Origin: Micromonospora aurantiaca ATCC 27029
GTDB taxonomy: Bacteria; Actinomycetota; Actinomycetes; Mycobacteriales; Micromonosporaceae
NCBI RefSeq assembly: GCF_000145235.1
Contig: NC_014391.1
Span: forward strand, 6,219,501-6,283,500
DNA length: 64,000 nucleotides
Direction: 5' to 3'
Shown here: in pieces, positions 57,091 through 64,000 of the stretch
Numbering within the stretch: position 1 is the first letter of the stretch
Layout: every line of letters starts with the position of its first letter
Notes under the pieces: generated by a model
Database searches by the model: none
Told to the model about the DNA's origin: nothing
What the model saw: the letters and a program-made list of their open reading frames with translations, nothing else
Made by a program: the position numbers and the translations under genes

Positions 57091-57383
57091 GCCGGAACCC
57101 CGCTGCGGTCGGGTAACCGCCGCGAGTCGCGGGAGTTCGCTGGTGATGTCGGGCTCCTTCCGAATGCCCTGCTGATCCTGACTCAGACAACAGTCGCACA
57201 CCGCGCGACCGCTGCCGGTGCGGCGGAGCGTGTGACACGTCCATCCGGACAGCGGCACGGTCGACCCACGATGTTACGCCGCAAGCGGTGTCACACCGGC
57301 AGCGCACCGACCGGGGACTGCCGCCGCAGGCCCCGGGGGTGCAGGATGATCCCCACCCCGTAGATCCACCCCGAGGAGTCCCC

Positions 57384-59762
57384 GTGGGCGCACCCCCCAC
57401 CCGCCCCGCCGACCGCGCGTTCACCAGGCCCCGCCGCCGGCCGATCGCCGCCCTGGCCGCGCTCGCCGCGCTGCTCGCCGTCGGGGCGGGCGTCCTGGTC
57501 GGCCTCTCCACCCCGGCACCGCGCCCGGCGGACGCGCCCGCGGGCGAGTTCAGCGCCGCCCGGGCGTTCCGGAACGTCGAGGTGATCGCGGCCGAGCCGC
57601 ACGTGGCGGGCAGCGCCGCCAACGACCGGGTACGCGAACACCTGGTGGCGACGCTGCGCGGGCTGGGCCTTCAGACCGAGGTGCAGGACGCGGTCGCGCC
57701 CGAGGCCGGGCAGCTGTCCGGCGCGGCGGGCGGGGCGACGCTGGCCCGGGTCCGCAACGTGGTGGCCCGGCTCCCCGGCACCGACCCGACCGGGAAGGTG
57801 TTCCTGGTCTCGCACTACGACTCGGTGCAGACCGGGCCGGGCGGCAACGACGACGCCGCCGGCACCGCCGCGATCCTGGAGGTGGCCCGGGCGCTGACCA
57901 CCGGCCCGCGCCCCCGCAACGACATCGTCTTCGTGCTGACCGACGCGGAGGAGGCGTGCCTGTGCGGGGCCGCCGGGTTCGCCGGCGACCATCCGCTCGC
58001 CCGTGACGGCGGGGTGGTGCTCAACCTGGAGGCGCGCGGCTCCACCGGTCCGGTGATCATGTTCGAGACGTCCCGGAACAACGCGAAGCTGGTCGAGATC
58101 TTCGGCAAGGCCGCACCGCACCCGGTGGGCACCTCGTTCGCGGTGGAGATCTACCGGGCGCTGCCGAACGACACCGACTTCACCGCGTTCCTCGACCGCG
58201 AGTTCGTCGGGCTCAACTCCGCGTACATCGACGGCGGCGCGATCTACCACACCCCGCTGGACGTGCCGGCCCGGATGGACCGGGGCAGCCTCCAGATGCA
58301 CGGTGACAACGCGCTCGGCCTGGCCCGCGAGTTCGGCCGTACCGACCTGGGCGACCTGCGCGCCGGCCACGACGACACCTACTTCCCGGTGCTCGGCGGC
58401 CTGGTCCGCTACCCCGGCTGGCTGACCCTGCCGCTCGCAGTGGCCGCGCTGCTCGCTGTCGGCGCGCTCGGCTGGTTCCTGCGCCGCCGGGGCCGGGCCA
58501 CCGCCGGCACGCTCGCCCTCGGCTTCGGCCTGACCCTGGTGCCGGTCGTCGTGGCCCCGCTCGGCGCGTGGCTGCTCTGGGCCGCGATCACCACGATCCG
58601 CCCCGGGTACGCCGAGCTGCTCGACCCGTACCGCCCGGTCTGGTACCGGCTCGCCGTCGTGGCGCTCGCCGCCGCGGTGCTGTTCTGCTGGTACGCGCTG
58701 CTGCGCCGCCGGGTCGGCCCGGCCGCGCTGGCGTTCGGCGGGCTGGCCTGGCTGGCCGTGTTCGGTGTGCTGCTCGCCGTCGCGGTGCCCGGCGGGGCGT
58801 ACCTGACGACACTGCCGGCGCTGGCCGGCGCGCTCGCCGGTTTCGCCGCGCTCGCCACCCGCCGCGACGGACCGTGGCCGGTGGTCGCGGTGACGCTCGC
58901 CGCTGCGGTGGCAGTGGTGATCCTGCTGCCTCCGGTGGTGCTGCTGTTCCCGGCGCTCGGCATGGGCATGGGCGCGGTAGCCGCGCTCGTCGCGGTGCTG
59001 CTCGGCCTCGCCGTACTCCCGGTGGTGGACCTGCTGCACCCCCGGGCCGGCGGCCAGCGCGGCCTGCTCGCGCTGCGCGCACGCCGGCTCGGCGCGCTGC
59101 CCGCCGCGGCGGCCGCGCTGGCGGCGGTGGTGCTCGCCGGGGTCGGCCTCGCGGTGGACCGCTTCGACGCCGCGCATCCCGTGCCGACCCATCTGATGTA
59201 CGCGCTGGATGCGGGCACCGGGAAGGCGGCCTGGCTGACTCGCGAGGAGAAGCCGCAGCCCTGGACCGACGGCTACGTCGACCGGAGCATCGCGGTGGCC
59301 GACGAGTTCCCCGGGCTGGGCAACGGCGAGATGCGCGCCGGACCGGCCACCGCCGCGCCCCTTCCCGCGCCGAAGGTGGAGACGCTCTCCGACACCCGCA
59401 ACGGTGGCCAGCGTGTGCTGCGGGTACGGGTGGTGCCGCAGCGGCAGGTACGCCTGCTCACGCTGCACGTCGACACCAGCACCGCGACGGTGCGGTCCGC
59501 CACCGTGGCCGGGCGGAACGTGCCGGTCGAGCCGGGCGACGGGAAGTGGGGATTCGGGGTCGTGTTCCACGCCCCACCGCCGGAGGGCGTCGAGGTGACG
59601 CTGACGCTCGTGCCGCGCGGCGGTGCAGTGTCGGTGCGGGCCATGGACGCCAGTGACGGACTGTCCGGAGTGCCCGGGTTCCGGGAGCGGCCGGCGGGCG
59701 TGGGGGTGGTCGGCTCGCACAGCTCGGAGATGCTGGCGGTGGCGCGCACGTACCCGCTCTGA
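57384..59762 (+). CDS. Membrane-bound M28 family zinc peptidase
   Basis: 792 residues from GTG 57384, preceded by GAGGAG. One membrane segment (~20-40) leads to an extracytoplasmic M28 domain (~60-310). Its di-zinc residues are seen in FLVSHYDSVQTGPGGNDDAAGTAAILEVARAL (His and Asp), LTDAEEACLCGAAGF (Glu pair), LNLEARGSTGPVIMFET (Asp position replaced by Glu, as in some family members) and AIYHTPLD (His). About eight further membrane segments (~345-600) precede a beta-rich C-terminal domain (~620-790). It resembles yeast Pff1/ER metallopeptidase-type architecture. Substrates are unknown. Monocistronic by appearance. Confidence 0.9.
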   Translation: MGAPPTRPADRAFTRPRRRPIAALAALAALLAVGAGVLVGLSTPAPRPADAPAGEFSAARAFRNVEVIAAEPHVAGSAANDRVREHLVATLRGLGLQTEVQDAVAPEAGQLSGAAGGATLARVRNVVARLPGTDPTGKVFLVSHYDSVQTGPGGNDDAAGTAAILEVARALTTGPRPRNDIVFVLTDAEEACLCGAAGFAGDHPLARDGGVVLNLEARGSTGPVIMFETSRNNAKLVEIFGKAAPHPVGTSFAVEIYRALPNDTDFTAFLDREFVGLNSAYIDGGAIYHTPLDVPARMDRGSLQMHGDNALGLAREFGRTDLGDLRAGHDDTYFPVLGGLVRYPGWLTLPLAVAALLAVGALGWFLRRRGRATAGTLALGFGLTLVPVVVAPLGAWLLWAAITTIRPGYAELLDPYRPVWYRLAVVALAAAVLFCWYALLRRRVGPAALAFGGLAWLAVFGVLLAVAVPGGAYLTTLPALAGALAGFAALATRRDGPWPVVAVTLAAAVAVVILLPPVVLLFPALGMGMGAVAALVAVLLGLAVLPVVDLLHPRAGGQRGLLALRARRLGALPAAAAALAAVVLAGVGLAVDRFDAAHPVPTHLMYALDAGTGKAAWLTREEKPQPWTDGYVDRSIAVADEFPGLGNGEMRAGPATAAPLPAPKVETLSDTRNGGQRVLRVRVVPQRQVRLLTLHVDTSTATVRSATVAGRNVPVEPGDGKWGFGVVFHAPPPEGVEVTLTLVPRGGAVSVRAMDASDGLSGVPGFRERPAGVGVVGSHSSEMLAVARTYPL

Positions 59763-59785
59763 CAGCCGTTTGATCGACACCACCT

Positions 59786-59831
59786 CGCCGAAGTGGCGGT
59801 ATCCGCGCGCCGGGATACCGCCACCTCGGCG
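59786..59831. repeat. Intergenic inverted repeat, family B (copy 3)
   Basis: 19-bp arms CGCCGAAGTGGCGGTATCC and GGATACCGCCACCTCGGCG, with one mismatch, lie between the convergent peptidase and imine-reductase-like genes. The left flank reads TTGATCGACACCACCT, as in copy 2. Confidence 0.78.
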
Positions 59832-59844
59832 TACTGGTTGTGGG

Positions 59845-60729
59845 TCAGCGCCGCCCCAGGACCTCGGCGACCCGCAGGAAACCGTCCGCGCCGTGGCCCA
59901 GCCCGACGGCCCGGCGGGCCATACCCTCGGCCGCACGCATCACCCCGGCGTCGATGCCGTGCGCCTCGGACGTGTGGACGATGTGGGCCATGGACGACAC
60001 GGCGGAGGTGATCGGGTTGCCGTCGCCGGGGAAGATCCCCGCGTCCATCTCCGCCGCACCCTCCCCGAAGATCGGCGGCAGGATCGCGGCGATGCCGGTG
60101 GCGAACGGCGCGAGTTCCCCGGCCGTCACGCCCTCCGCCTTCGCCACCGCCAGCGCGTGCGCGTAGCCCGCCATCGCGGTCCAGAAGATGTCGAGCAGCG
60201 CGATGTCGTACGCCGCCGCGCGCCCGATCTCCTCGCCGAGGTGCGTGTGGGTGCCGCCCAGCGCGTCGAGCACCGGCTGGTGCTCCTGGTAGAGGCCGGC
60301 CGGACCGCTGTAGATGAGCACCGCGTCCGGGGTGCCGATGGTGGTGGTCGGCGTCATGATCGCGCCGTCCAGGTACCGGATGGCGTGTCCGGCCGCCCAC
60401 CGCGCGGTGTCCCGGGCCCGGTCCGGGGTGTCGGCCGTCAGGCTGACGACCGTTCGGCCCGTGAGTGCGGCGGCCACCGCCTCGCGTCGCAGGATGGCGT
60501 CCGACGCGTCGTAGTTCACCACGCAGACCACAGTCAGCTCGCTCGCGGCGACCGCCTCCTCAGCGGTCCGGGCGCTCGTCGCGCCCCGCTCGACCAGCTC
60601 ACGGTCCTTGCCGGGCGTGCGATTCCAGACCGTCGTCGGCACTCCGGCGCTCAGGAAGGCGCCGGCCAACGCACGACCCATCGGTCCCAGACCGAGCACC
60701 GTGACAGACTTGTCGGGATTGATGTTCAC
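59845..60729 (-). CDS. NAD(P)-dependent oxidoreductase, imine-reductase / 6-phosphogluconate-dehydrogenase-like
   Basis: A 294-residue enzyme. The N-terminal Rossmann domain has VTVLGLGPMGRALAGAFLSAG and VWNRTPGK (the Arg suggests NADPH). The C-terminal helical domain (AAAYDIALLDIFWTAMAGYAHALAVAKAEGV, DGNPITSAVSSMAHIVHTSEAHGID) resembles imine reductases and reductive aminases rather than beta-hydroxyacid dehydrogenases. GTG at 60729 with GAGGAG upstream. It is divergent from an HxlR regulator with 28 bp between starts, a layout in which the regulator normally controls the enzyme gene. The substrate is unknown. Confidence 0.88.
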   Translation of the reverse strand: MNINPDKSVTVLGLGPMGRALAGAFLSAGVPTTVWNRTPGKDRELVERGATSARTAEEAVAASELTVVCVVNYDASDAILRREAVAAALTGRTVVSLTADTPDRARDTARWAAGHAIRYLDGAIMTPTTTIGTPDAVLIYSGPAGLYQEHQPVLDALGGTHTHLGEEIGRAAAYDIALLDIFWTAMAGYAHALAVAKAEGVTAGELAPFATGIAAILPPIFGEGAAEMDAGIFPGDGNPITSAVSSMAHIVHTSEAHGIDAGVMRAAEGMARRAVGLGHGADGFLRVAEVLGRR

Positions 60730-60757
60730 GCAGACTCCTCTTGTCGAACGGACGCAG

Positions 60758-61108
60758 ATGACGCGCAGCCGGGCCCAGGATCTGAACGTCTGTGGAGTGA
60801 CGGCCGCGATCGCAGTGATCGACGGCAAGTGGAAGACAGCCCTGCTCTGGCTGCTGGAATCCGGCCCGCGCCGCCCCGGAGAGCTGCGCCGGCAGCTTCC
60901 GGGCCTCACCGAGAAGGTGCTGACTCAGGCGTTACGGGAGATGGAGGGCGACGGACTGGTGCACCGGGAGGCGTACGAGGTGCTGCCGTTGAAGACCGAG
61001 TACTCGCTCACCACTTTTGGCCGCGAACTGGCCAAGGCGCTGGCACCTCTCTCCGACTGGGGCCACCGCCGCCTGGACAAACTCGCCGAAGCCCGCACCG
61101 CCTCCTGA
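60758..61108 (+). CDS. HxlR-family transcriptional regulator
   Basis: A 116-residue winged-helix protein. LNVCGVTAAIAVIDGKWKTALLWLLESGPRRPGELRRQLPGLTEKVLTQALREMEGDGLVHREAYEVLPLKTEYSLTTFGREL covers the entire HxlR domain. The conserved Cys at residue ~12 (NVCGV) is the position used by redox/electrophile-sensing members. ATG at 60758. The divergent imine-reductase-like gene is the probable target; reactive aldehyde or quinone-type inducers would fit the family. Confidence 0.93.
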   Translation: MTRSRAQDLNVCGVTAAIAVIDGKWKTALLWLLESGPRRPGELRRQLPGLTEKVLTQALREMEGDGLVHREAYEVLPLKTEYSLTTFGRELAKALAPLSDWGHRRLDKLAEARTAS

Positions 61109-61217
61109 CCTGTCCTTTTCCGCCTCCACCCACAACCAGGTTCGTCGCGGTCGCGCACGCCGACAAGTACCCACAAAAAAGTGGCTACGCCTGTCGATCG
61201 ACCGCGAGACTCGGGTC

Positions 61218-61766
61218 ATGGAATTCTTCTGCTACCACCGCGATCGGCTCGGCTCGGCAACTCTGCGCCAGGAGCTGATCGAGGAGCACTGGTCCTACAT
61301 GGACGGGTACGCGGAGCAGATGATCGCTCGCGGGCCGACCCTCGCCGACGACGGTTCACCGACCGGCAGCGTGCACATCCTGGCCCTGCCCGGCCCCGCC
61401 GCCGCCCGGGCGTTCGCCTTCGACGAGCCGAACTACCAGGCCGGCGCGTACCGGGACGTGATGCTGCGGCGGTGGCGGAACATGCTGGGCCGCACCATGT
61501 GGGACTTCCCCGGCGGCCGGACCGGCGGCAATCGCTACCTGGTTCTCGGCCTCGGTCCGGAGCAGGGGACCGGCCCGGTGCTGCCGCAGCGGCAGGACGA
61601 GCTGATCGCGTACGGGCCGCTGCTGTCCGACGACGGCGCGAGGTGGCTCGGTACGGCGGCGCTGGTGCGAGCGGCCGACCCGGACGAGGCTCGGGCGGTG
61701 CTGGCCGCCGACCGGTACGCCGACGTCGAGGTGCACAACTGGGTGTTCGGCGGCCGCCCGGCGTAA
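61218..61766 (+). CDS. Tandem YCII-domain protein
   Basis: A 182-residue protein. The first half (EEHWSYMDGYAEQMIARGPTLADDGSPTGSVHILALPGPAAARAFAFDEPNYQAGAY) is a YCII/dimeric-alpha-beta-barrel domain. The second half repeats the pattern in shorter form (RQDELIAYGPLLSDDGARWLGTAALVRAADPDEARAVLAADRYADVEVHNWVFGGRP). The fold suggests a small-molecule-binding or cyclase-like protein without known reaction. ATG 61218 (MEFFCYHRD) starts the domain exactly. It follows the HxlR gene by ~110 bp on the same strand. Confidence 0.8.
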   Translation: MEFFCYHRDRLGSATLRQELIEEHWSYMDGYAEQMIARGPTLADDGSPTGSVHILALPGPAAARAFAFDEPNYQAGAYRDVMLRRWRNMLGRTMWDFPGGRTGGNRYLVLGLGPEQGTGPVLPQRQDELIAYGPLLSDDGARWLGTAALVRAADPDEARAVLAADRYADVEVHNWVFGGRPA

Positions 61767-61770
61767 CCGG

Positions 61771-62060
61771 CTACTCGTGATCTCCCAAGCGCAGCAGCCA
61801 CTCGTCACCCAGGGATGCGACGACCAGGTTGCAATGATCGAACCGCAGCAGGAGACCTGCGGGCTGCGTCGTGCCGCCGTGGATGGGCGCGGCGTTCAGC
61901 AGCCGGTGCCCCGGCAGCAGCGCCAGCAGATCGGGACGTTGCGCCGGTCCGACGCGCGTCTCACCGAATTCCCCATGTCGTAGGCGACGTACGGCTCGGT
62001 GAACTGAAGGCGCAGCAACTCGCCGGCGGGGGCGATTCGCCGACTGGGACACGCCGCCAA
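61771..62060 (-). pseudogene. Frameshifted remnant of a small gene
   Basis: No intact gene fills this ~320-bp stretch. On the minus strand one frame reads PSRRIAPAGELLRLQFTEPYVAYDMG and another continues EFGETRVGPAQRPDLLALLPGHRLLN...LLRFDHCNLVVASLGDEWLLRLGDHE to a stop at 61771. Joining them needs one extra G in GGGG near 61976. A TTG at 62060 could have been the start. I recognise no family. A sequencing error would also explain it. Confidence 0.38.
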
Positions 62061-62073
62061 GTATCCACGTGGC

Positions 62074-62079
62074 TAGGCT
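62074..62079 (+). promoter_or_regulatory. Candidate -10 box of a leaderless transcript
   Basis: TAGGCT fits the actinobacterial TANNNT -10 and lies seven bases before the GTG start at 62086, where no Shine-Dalgarno sequence is present. This spacing is typical of leaderless messages. Confidence 0.45.
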
Positions 62080-62085
62080 GGCGAC

Positions 62086-62796
62086 GTGCCAAGCGATCTG
62101 GAGCGTGTGCGGCAGGCGCTGGCGATGTGGGACGGTTTCCCCGTTCACCGCGAGCCGCGCCCGATCGTGCTGACAGCGATGGGCGTCACGGCGCTCGACC
62201 GACTCATGGTGGACACGCAGTGGCGGTCGTTGTTCGACGCCCCCGGCGTTCCGGAGTCCGAGTTGCCGCCGGAGATCGCGCCGGCCGCCGTCGACTACTG
62301 CCGTGACGTGCAGAGCGGGGCGCAGAGACCGCTGGCGAACATCATCCGGGCGAACGGACCGTTCGCCACCGACCGAGGCACTCGCGAACTCCCGGCGTGG
62401 ATGATGCACCCCGACGACCGGCGATGGCCGTTCATCGCTCTGGACCCGGACTTCGAACGTCGGATGACGTGGCGGCCACCCGGCGTAGGAGCCGCTCATC
62501 ACGAGGAGGCCGTGCTCGCGCACGATGGGCGCACTCTGACGTTCCGGTTCATCGGAACGCCCGCGCAATATGCCGACTACCCAGACGCCGTGGTGTTCGA
62601 GACGGACACGGCGGTGCTCGTCGTACCGGTGGAGGTCGCCCGCGACGGAGACGGCTATCGGCTGGCCTACGCCGAGGAGCGCGAGGTGGTGGTGCGCCTG
62701 GCCGCTCCGCTCGGCAACCGGGTCCTGATCGGCATCGGGCACGGTCCCGGAACAACCACCTTCGGCCTCCCCATAACGGTGCTCACCGCGGCCTGA
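62086..62796 (+). CDS. Hypothetical protein, 236 residues
   Basis: I do not recognise this protein. It is soluble, without membrane segments or signal peptide, and lower in Pro/Ala than its neighbours. Sequence features are a helical N-terminus (SDLERVRQALAMWDGFPVHR), WMMHPDDRRWPFIALDPDFERRMTWRPPGVGAAHHEEAVLAHDG in the middle, and a beta-rich end (TLTFRFIGTPAQYADYPDAVVFETDTAVLVVPVEVARDGDG). GTG start, apparently leaderless. No operon partner. Confidence 0.7.
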   Translation: MPSDLERVRQALAMWDGFPVHREPRPIVLTAMGVTALDRLMVDTQWRSLFDAPGVPESELPPEIAPAAVDYCRDVQSGAQRPLANIIRANGPFATDRGTRELPAWMMHPDDRRWPFIALDPDFERRMTWRPPGVGAAHHEEAVLAHDGRTLTFRFIGTPAQYADYPDAVVFETDTAVLVVPVEVARDGDGYRLAYAEEREVVVRLAAPLGNRVLIGIGHGPGTTTFGLPITVLTAA

Positions 62797-62940
62797 CCGA
62801 GGTGAGCAGACGCGATGGCGCCACCACCCCAGAGCGCCTGAGCGTTGTCCGGTCTCGGGATCCACATGACAGATCGGTATCAGGACCTGCGTGACTCTCG
62901 GCGAGAGCGCGGAAGTGACCGGCTGTGCCGTCCGAGCACG

Positions 62941-63336
62941 TCAAGCCGTCCCGGGCGTTGATCGACGGCGTCTGCGCTCCCAACGGGCTCGTCGCTCGGC
63001 ATAGGCACGCCGCGCATCCGACAGACTGACCGGCCGTTCGGCGTAGGCACGACGTGCATCCGTCAGACTGAGCGAACCGTTGGGGCCACCCCGCACCGTG
63101 TCAGCGTCCTCGTCGTCCTGCCCGTCGTCCTCCCAACCGCAGGCGAAGCAGATCTCGAACTGACCTCGCCCTTCGAGCGTCGGGTGCCGGCAGCAGGGAC
63201 ACGCGTAGGGTTCGCCACCCGCTTCAGCCACTACAGATCGCTGGTTCAACCCCTCGACGTACTGCTCAAACCACCTGGTGCGACTCGCGAGTTCTTCTGC
63301 GGACGGCCCCTCCTGCTTGCCGGCATGTTCGTCCAT
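62941..63336 (-). CDS. CPCC-type cysteine-rich protein
   Basis: About 131 residues. Its core YACPCCRHPTLEGRGQFEICFACGWEDDGQDDEDADTVRGGPNGSLSL is the Cys-rich CPCC family: two CxxC-like zinc or disulfide pairs (CPCC and CFAC) followed by WEDD. The N-terminal part is a helix (AEELASRTRWFEQYVEGLNQ). The C-terminal part duplicates a 14-residue unit (SLTDARRAYAERPV / SLSDARRAYAERRA), then an Arg cluster. ATG 63336 is preferred, with GTG 63345 possible. CPCC proteins occur in toxin-immunity and scattered contexts; no toxin is visible here. Confidence 0.86.
   Translation of the reverse strand: MDEHAGKQEGPSAEELASRTRWFEQYVEGLNQRSVVAEAGGEPYACPCCRHPTLEGRGQFEICFACGWEDDGQDDEDADTVRGGPNGSLSLTDARRAYAERPVSLSDARRAYAERRARWERRRRRSTPGTA
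62993..63072. repeat. Direct repeat of 38 bp inside CPCC gene
   Basis: Units at 62993-63030 and 63035-63072 differ at only a few positions and are offset by 42 bp, keeping frame. They encode two 14-residue SL(T/S)DARRAYAER units. Confidence 0.85.
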
Positions 63337-63383
63337 CCTCTGCACCTCACGTTGTCGATCGGGTTGACGTGGCTTGTATACCG

Positions 63384-63638
63384 CTACTTCCAGCGGAAGT
63401 GCACGAACAGCCGGCCGAAGTTCTTCGAGTCCTTCTCGACCCGGTGGTAGAGCTGCTTCACGTCCTTCTGGTCGAGGAAGCGCAGCACCTTCTTCTTCAG
63501 CGCGCCCGACCCCTTGCCCGGGATGATCTCCACGAGCGTGGCCTTCTTCGCCACGGCCTCGTCCATGATCCCGCGCAGCGCGCGGTCGATGTCGTGGCCC
63601 TTGTTGTAGATGTCGTGGAGGTCGAGCTTGAGCTTCAC
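63384..63638 (-). CDS. Small Smr (MutS2 C-terminal-like) domain protein
   Basis: An 84-residue stand-alone Smr domain: LKLDLHDIYNKGHDIDRALRGIMDEAVAKKATLVEIIPGKGSGALKKKVLRFLDQKDVKQLYHRVEKDSKNFGRLFVHFRWK. The LDLH and GKGSGxLK motifs are those of Smr endonuclease domains acting on branched DNA or RNA. The C-terminal GxFVHFRW-like end is slightly unusual. ATG start. It lies ~60 bp downstream of the TPR gene across a strong hairpin. Confidence 0.9.
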   Translation of the reverse strand: MKLKLDLHDIYNKGHDIDRALRGIMDEAVAKKATLVEIIPGKGSGALKKKVLRFLDQKDVKQLYHRVEKDSKNFGRLFVHFRWK

Positions 63639-63654
63639 GGTCCCATCCTAGGTA

Positions 63655-63690
63655 CGCGGAAGGGCAGCCCGCCCGGGCTGCCCTTCCGCG
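63655..63690 (-). terminator. Perfect hairpin after TPR gene
   Basis: 16-bp arms CGCGGAAGGGCAGCCC and GGGCTGCCCTTCCGCG with a 4-base loop, 8 bases beyond the TPR-protein stop and 17 bases before the smr start. Confidence 0.85.
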
Positions 63691-63697
63691 TGATCAG

Positions 63698-64000
63698 TCA
63701 ACGACCGACCTTGCCCTCCACCCGCCGCAGGGCGGTGGCGTAGTCGGTGTTCGTCGAGTACATCGCGGCAGCGATGCGCAGGTGCCGCAGCGCGTCCACG
63801 GGCCGGTTCATCCGCTCCAGCGTGCGGCCGAGCACGTGGTGCGCGTAGTGGTCGCTCGGGTCCCGGTCGACCAGCGCGCGCAGCTGCTCCTCGGCCCGGT
63901 TGAGCTGGGCCGACTGGAAGTACGCGCGGGCCAGCAGCTGCCGGACCGAGGAGTTGTCCGGCTCGGCCTCGATGATCGGTTCGAGCAGCCGGGCCGCTCC
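63698..64000 (-). CDS. Tetratricopeptide-repeat protein, 3' part only
   Basis: The C-terminal ~100 residues of a TPR protein; the rest lies beyond the right edge. Readable repeats are GAARLLEPIIEAEPDNSSVRQLLARAYFQSAQLNRAEEQLRALVDRDPSDHYAHHVLGRTLERMNRPVDALRHLRIAAAMYSTNTDYATALRRVEGK. They show the W/L-G-Y-A-P pattern of TPR motifs in at least two units and a capping helix. A protein-protein interaction role is implied; the partner is unknown. TGA stop at 63698-63700, followed by a strong hairpin. Confidence 0.85.
   Translation of the reverse strand, partial: GAARLLEPIIEAEPDNSSVRQLLARAYFQSAQLNRAEEQLRALVDRDPSDHYAHHVLGRTLERMNRPVDALRHLRIAAAMYSTNTDYATALRRVEGKVGR

Noticed and set aside
61017..61217. 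N-terminal extension of the YCII protein overlapping the HxlR gene
   Set aside because: The extension is low-complexity and basic, and the domain begins at MEFFCYHRD.
62941..63336. CPCC protein as an immunity protein of a polymorphic toxin
   Set aside because: No toxin, secretion or repeat-rich gene is visible beside it; the idea rests on family context elsewhere.

Overview
The window is high-GC actinobacterial chromosome. Gene content and order point to a Micromonosporaceae member such as Micromonospora: GTG/TTG starts, ATGA/GTGA coupled overlaps, mycobacteria-like order around moeZ, DUF3152, TetR, DUF3107, ferritin-like protein and DEAD helicase, and Micromonospora-style palindromic intergenic repeats. 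I see no rRNA, tRNA, CRISPR array, transposase or prophage. It looks like ordinary chromosome rather than an island.

Layout. 1-9.5 kb (mostly minus): a second, incomplete and dispersed Complex I set, nuoB, nuoC-nuoH and nuoI-J-K-L (nuoL runs off the left edge), broken up by a Uma2 protein, a SnoaL protein, a glutathionyl-hydroquinone-reductase-type GST, a glucose-dehydrogenase-type oxidoreductase and a DUF2252 protein. No nuoA, D, E, F or G is seen. 9.7-12.5 kb: an ECF sigma factor coupled to a one-pass membrane protein, then a secreted protein. 12.5-18.3 kb: PLP decarboxylase and sugar-type symporter, an alkyltransferase-like DNA repair protein, and proB-proA. 18.4-32 kb: terpene-cyclase-fold protein, moeZ, two tandem DUF3152 proteins, a hydrolase, a 938-residue mostly disordered protein, TetR, DUF3107, ferritin-like protein, DEAD-box helicase and a methyltransferase.

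32-39.4 kb: small regulators, a copZ/His-rich exported protein pair, and an unusual two-gene operon. Its first gene is a SARP regulator fused to membrane segments and a ComEA-like helix-hairpin-helix; its second is a RecQ helicase fused to a ComF-like phosphoribosyltransferase. I regard this operon as the best candidate for an undescribed system. 39.5-44.7 kb: a complete branched-chain-amino-acid-type ABC importer and a minimal GntR regulator. 45-48.2 kb: an exported glycerophosphodiesterase and a KtrB/KtrA potassium uptake pair. 48.2-52.6 kb: a receptor Ser/Thr kinase with a cellulose-binding-type ectodomain and a canonical -1 slippery heptamer before its stop, a membrane spermidine-synthase-like protein, and an exported coiled-coil protein. 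52.8-57.1 kb: a signalling operon (REC-SpoIIE phosphatase, CHASE3 histidine kinase, response regulator, inositol-phosphatase-type enzyme). 57.4-64 kb: membrane M28 peptidase, an imine-reductase-like enzyme with a divergent HxlR regulator, a tandem YCII protein, a frameshifted remnant, a CPCC protein, an Smr protein and the end of a TPR protein.

Two families of short inverted repeats recur at gene 3' ends: family A at about 4.5, 30.6, 39.5 and 44.8 kb, and family B at about 18.3, 44.7 and 59.8 kb. Another long dyad lies inside proB-proA. All functions are inferred by reading; no database search was run.
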